From Candidatus Galligastranaerophilus intestinigallinarum (GTDB taxonomy: Bacteria > Cyanobacteriota > Vampirovibrionia > Gastranaerophilales > Gastranaerophilaceae): a DNA stretch of 7,066 nucleotides. The translations under genes and the position numbers were made by a program. The stretch spans positions 1 to 7,066 of the forward strand of contig DVKW01000217.1 in assembly GCA_018715855.1 (NCBI GenBank), written 5' to 3'. Below the pieces are notes generated by a model, which worked only from the letters and a program-made list of their open reading frames with translations, was not told where the DNA came from and made no database searches. This document shows, piece by piece, positions 5,516-7,066 of the stretch; the first letter of the stretch is position 1, and each line of letters begins with the position of its first letter.

Positions 5516-7066
5516 GTGAGAGTTGTTTTGTTTTTAAAATATTTTTTTATTTTTGTTAAAAAATTTGGTTCTGGCTATAAAAGGCAGATGACTTTGCTTT
5601 TTTTAATGTCTGTTATAGGGGGTTTTTTGGAATTATTAGGCATTGCAATGATTTTCCCCGTTATGCTTATTTTAACCTCATCCGATTCAATTGGCGGGAA
5701 AACGGTTCTTGAATTTTGTTCCAAATTTTTGCCAAATCTTCCTTATTTAAAAATAGCCTTCATTCTTTCATTAATTATGATTTTTGTATTTTTGTTTAAA
5801 AACCTTTTTATGATGTATTACATAAAAAAACAAAACGATTTTGTTAAAATTTGGTCAGATTACATTAATGAAAACGTTATTAAAAAAATTTTATACGCCC
5901 CATATAAACAAATAAAAACTTTAAGCTACGGCGATGAAAATACTCTTTTGTTTTCATCAGTCAGAGATATCTCGCTTGAATTTGTGCTAAGAACAATAAT
6001 TCTTCTTGCAAATGGTGTTGTTGCACTTTGCATTTTAGGGCTTTTATTTTATAAATTCACAATCCCCGCTTTTTTATCAACAGCTTTTATTGTTCTTTTT
6101 GCTTTTTTTGAAAATTTATATTTTAAGAAAAAAGCGGCGCATTTGGGTGAAGTTGGCGTTAAAATGCTGAACGATTTTGCATATGATGTTAATTTTATAA
6201 TTAATTCTCAAAAAGAAATAATAATTTCAAATAAACAGGAATATTTTGCAAATTACTTAATGAAAAGTTCAAAAAACATTTCAGATAACTTTTCAAAAAG
6301 AATTTCATTCGGCAATTACCCTTTATATGTAACTGAAATTGGCGTTATTATTTCATTTTTAATTATGATAATTTCAATTGTATTTTTAAGCGACATTTCA
6401 AAAGCTGCAATAATTTCATCTTTGGCTGTTATTGCCTTAATTGTTTTAAGGCTTGTTCCCCAATTAAACAAAGTTTTAATTTCAATGTATGCAATTAATG
6501 TTTCTATGCCAAAGGCAAAATGGTTTATTGAAAAATATGATGAAATTTCAAAATTCAATTTTGAAGAATATAAAAATCTTCCTTCTCTTAATTTTGAAAG
6601 TGAAATTGAACTTAAAGACGTTTCTTTTGAATATGAAGAAAATAAAGGCTTAAAAAATATCAATCTGAAAATTAAAAAGGGCGAATTTGTTGGTATAATT
6701 GGCGCATCAGGTGCAGGCAAAACAACACTTGCAGATATTATTGCAGGTGTTTATGAACCAAATGAAGGCTTAATTTTTATAGATAACGTTGAACTTACAA
6801 AAGATAAAATTAAAGGGTGGCAAAAAAACATTTCCTTTTTGCCTCAGGAATCTTCCTTTTTAAATGCTTCCGTTTTAAAAAATGTTGCATTTGGAATTGA
6901 TGATAACAAAATTAATTTAAAAAAAGCGGAAGACGCCCTTAAAAAAGCAGGTTTAAACATTCCCTTAAATTCGACAATGGATTTATCAATAGGCCAAAAA
7001 AAGAGAGTGGCGCTTGCAAGAGCTTATTACAACGATTTTAAACTCTTAATTTTAGATGAAGCAACA
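5516..7066 (+). CDS. ABC exporter, fused membrane and ATPase domains (PglK/MsbA-like), 3'-truncated
   Basis: The frame is open from 5495 to the window end, with 517 codons visible from GTG 5516. Six hydrophobic segments fit a type IV ABC exporter: about residues 25-50, 80-102, 157-180, 184-202, 270-290 and 300-320. The motif FLELLGIAMIFPVM in helix 1 is typical of flippases for lipid-linked oligosaccharides or polysaccharides (PglK/WlaB type). The ATPase domain follows: Walker A GASGAGKTT at 396-404 with Lys402, Q-loop Gln444 in LPQESSF, signature LSIGQ at 490-494, Walker B LLILDE at 510-515 with catalytic Glu515. The D- and H-loops lie beyond the window, probably about 60 residues. The signature has Ile for the usual first Gly. 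The substrate cannot be told from the sequence. The start is uncertain: GTG 5516 gives the normal short N-terminus, TTG 5507 has AGGA 10 bases upstream, and ATG 5588 would clip helix 1. The gene is divergent from the 5476 gene. Confidence 0.92.
   Translation, partial: MRVVLFLKYFFIFVKKFGSGYKRQMTLLFLMSVIGGFLELLGIAMIFPVMLILTSSDSIGGKTVLEFCSKFLPNLPYLKIAFILSLIMIFVFLFKNLFMMYYIKKQNDFVKIWSDYINENVIKKILYAPYKQIKTLSYGDENTLLFSSVRDISLEFVLRTIILLANGVVALCILGLLFYKFTIPAFLSTAFIVLFAFFENLYFKKKAAHLGEVGVKMLNDFAYDVNFIINSQKEIIISNKQEYFANYLMKSSKNISDNFSKRISFGNYPLYVTEIGVIISFLIMIISIVFLSDISKAAIISSLAVIALIVLRLVPQLNKVLISMYAINVSMPKAKWFIEKYDEISKFNFEEYKNLPSLNFESEIELKDVSFEYEENKGLKNINLKIKKGEFVGIIGASGAGKTTLADIIAGVYEPNEGLIFIDNVELTKDKIKGWQKNISFLPQESSFLNASVLKNVAFGIDDNKINLKKAEDALKKAGLNIPLNSTMDLSIGQKKRVALARAYYNDFKLLILDEAT

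Noticed and set aside
6316..6720. 134-aa minus-strand open frame
   Set aside because: It is antisense to the ABC exporter, whose plus-strand frame shows full Walker A and family motifs here.

Overview
The window is AT-rich (about one third G+C by eye) and densely coding, with seven protein genes and no gene-free stretch over 300 bases. I see no RNA gene, insertion sequence, CRISPR array or phage module. The organism is most likely a low-GC bacterium with two membranes. A signal-peptide protein with a beta-strand-rich, aromatic-ending C-terminus and a LysM protein with EF-hands but no signal peptide together recall Candidatus Gastranaerophilales (Melainabacteria/Vampirovibrionia). That placement is inference from recollection, not proven here.

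Left block, plus strand (1-3180): the 3' part of topA (DNA topoisomerase I, catalytic Tyr plus four zinc ribbons), then aroE (shikimate dehydrogenase) overlapping the topA stop by one base, then a small exported protein 6 bases after aroE. The spacing suggests one transcription unit joining DNA topology, aromatic amino acid synthesis and an envelope protein of unknown role.

Middle block: the LysM plus double EF-hand protein (4027-3185, minus) converges on the exported protein with a 4-base gap. A 136-base divergent intergenic region separates it from an unrecognised 232-aa protein (4164-4862, plus). That gene ends tail-to-tail, with a 4-base overlap, against a minus-strand gene (5476-4859) that looks like a degenerate RNase H-fold (DUF429-like) protein.

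Right block: from a compact divergent promoter region around 5460-5515, a six-helix ABC exporter of the lipid/oligosaccharide flippase type (PglK/MsbA-like) runs off the window end just after its Walker B motif.

The main point for a second look is promoter architecture. Both unrecognised genes have a good -10 hexamer exactly 7 bases before their ATG, no Shine-Dalgarno, and would make leaderless mRNAs. aroE and the LysM gene have clear Shine-Dalgarno sites. No obvious new multi-gene system is visible; the most novel material is the two orphan genes and the signal-less LysM/EF-hand protein.
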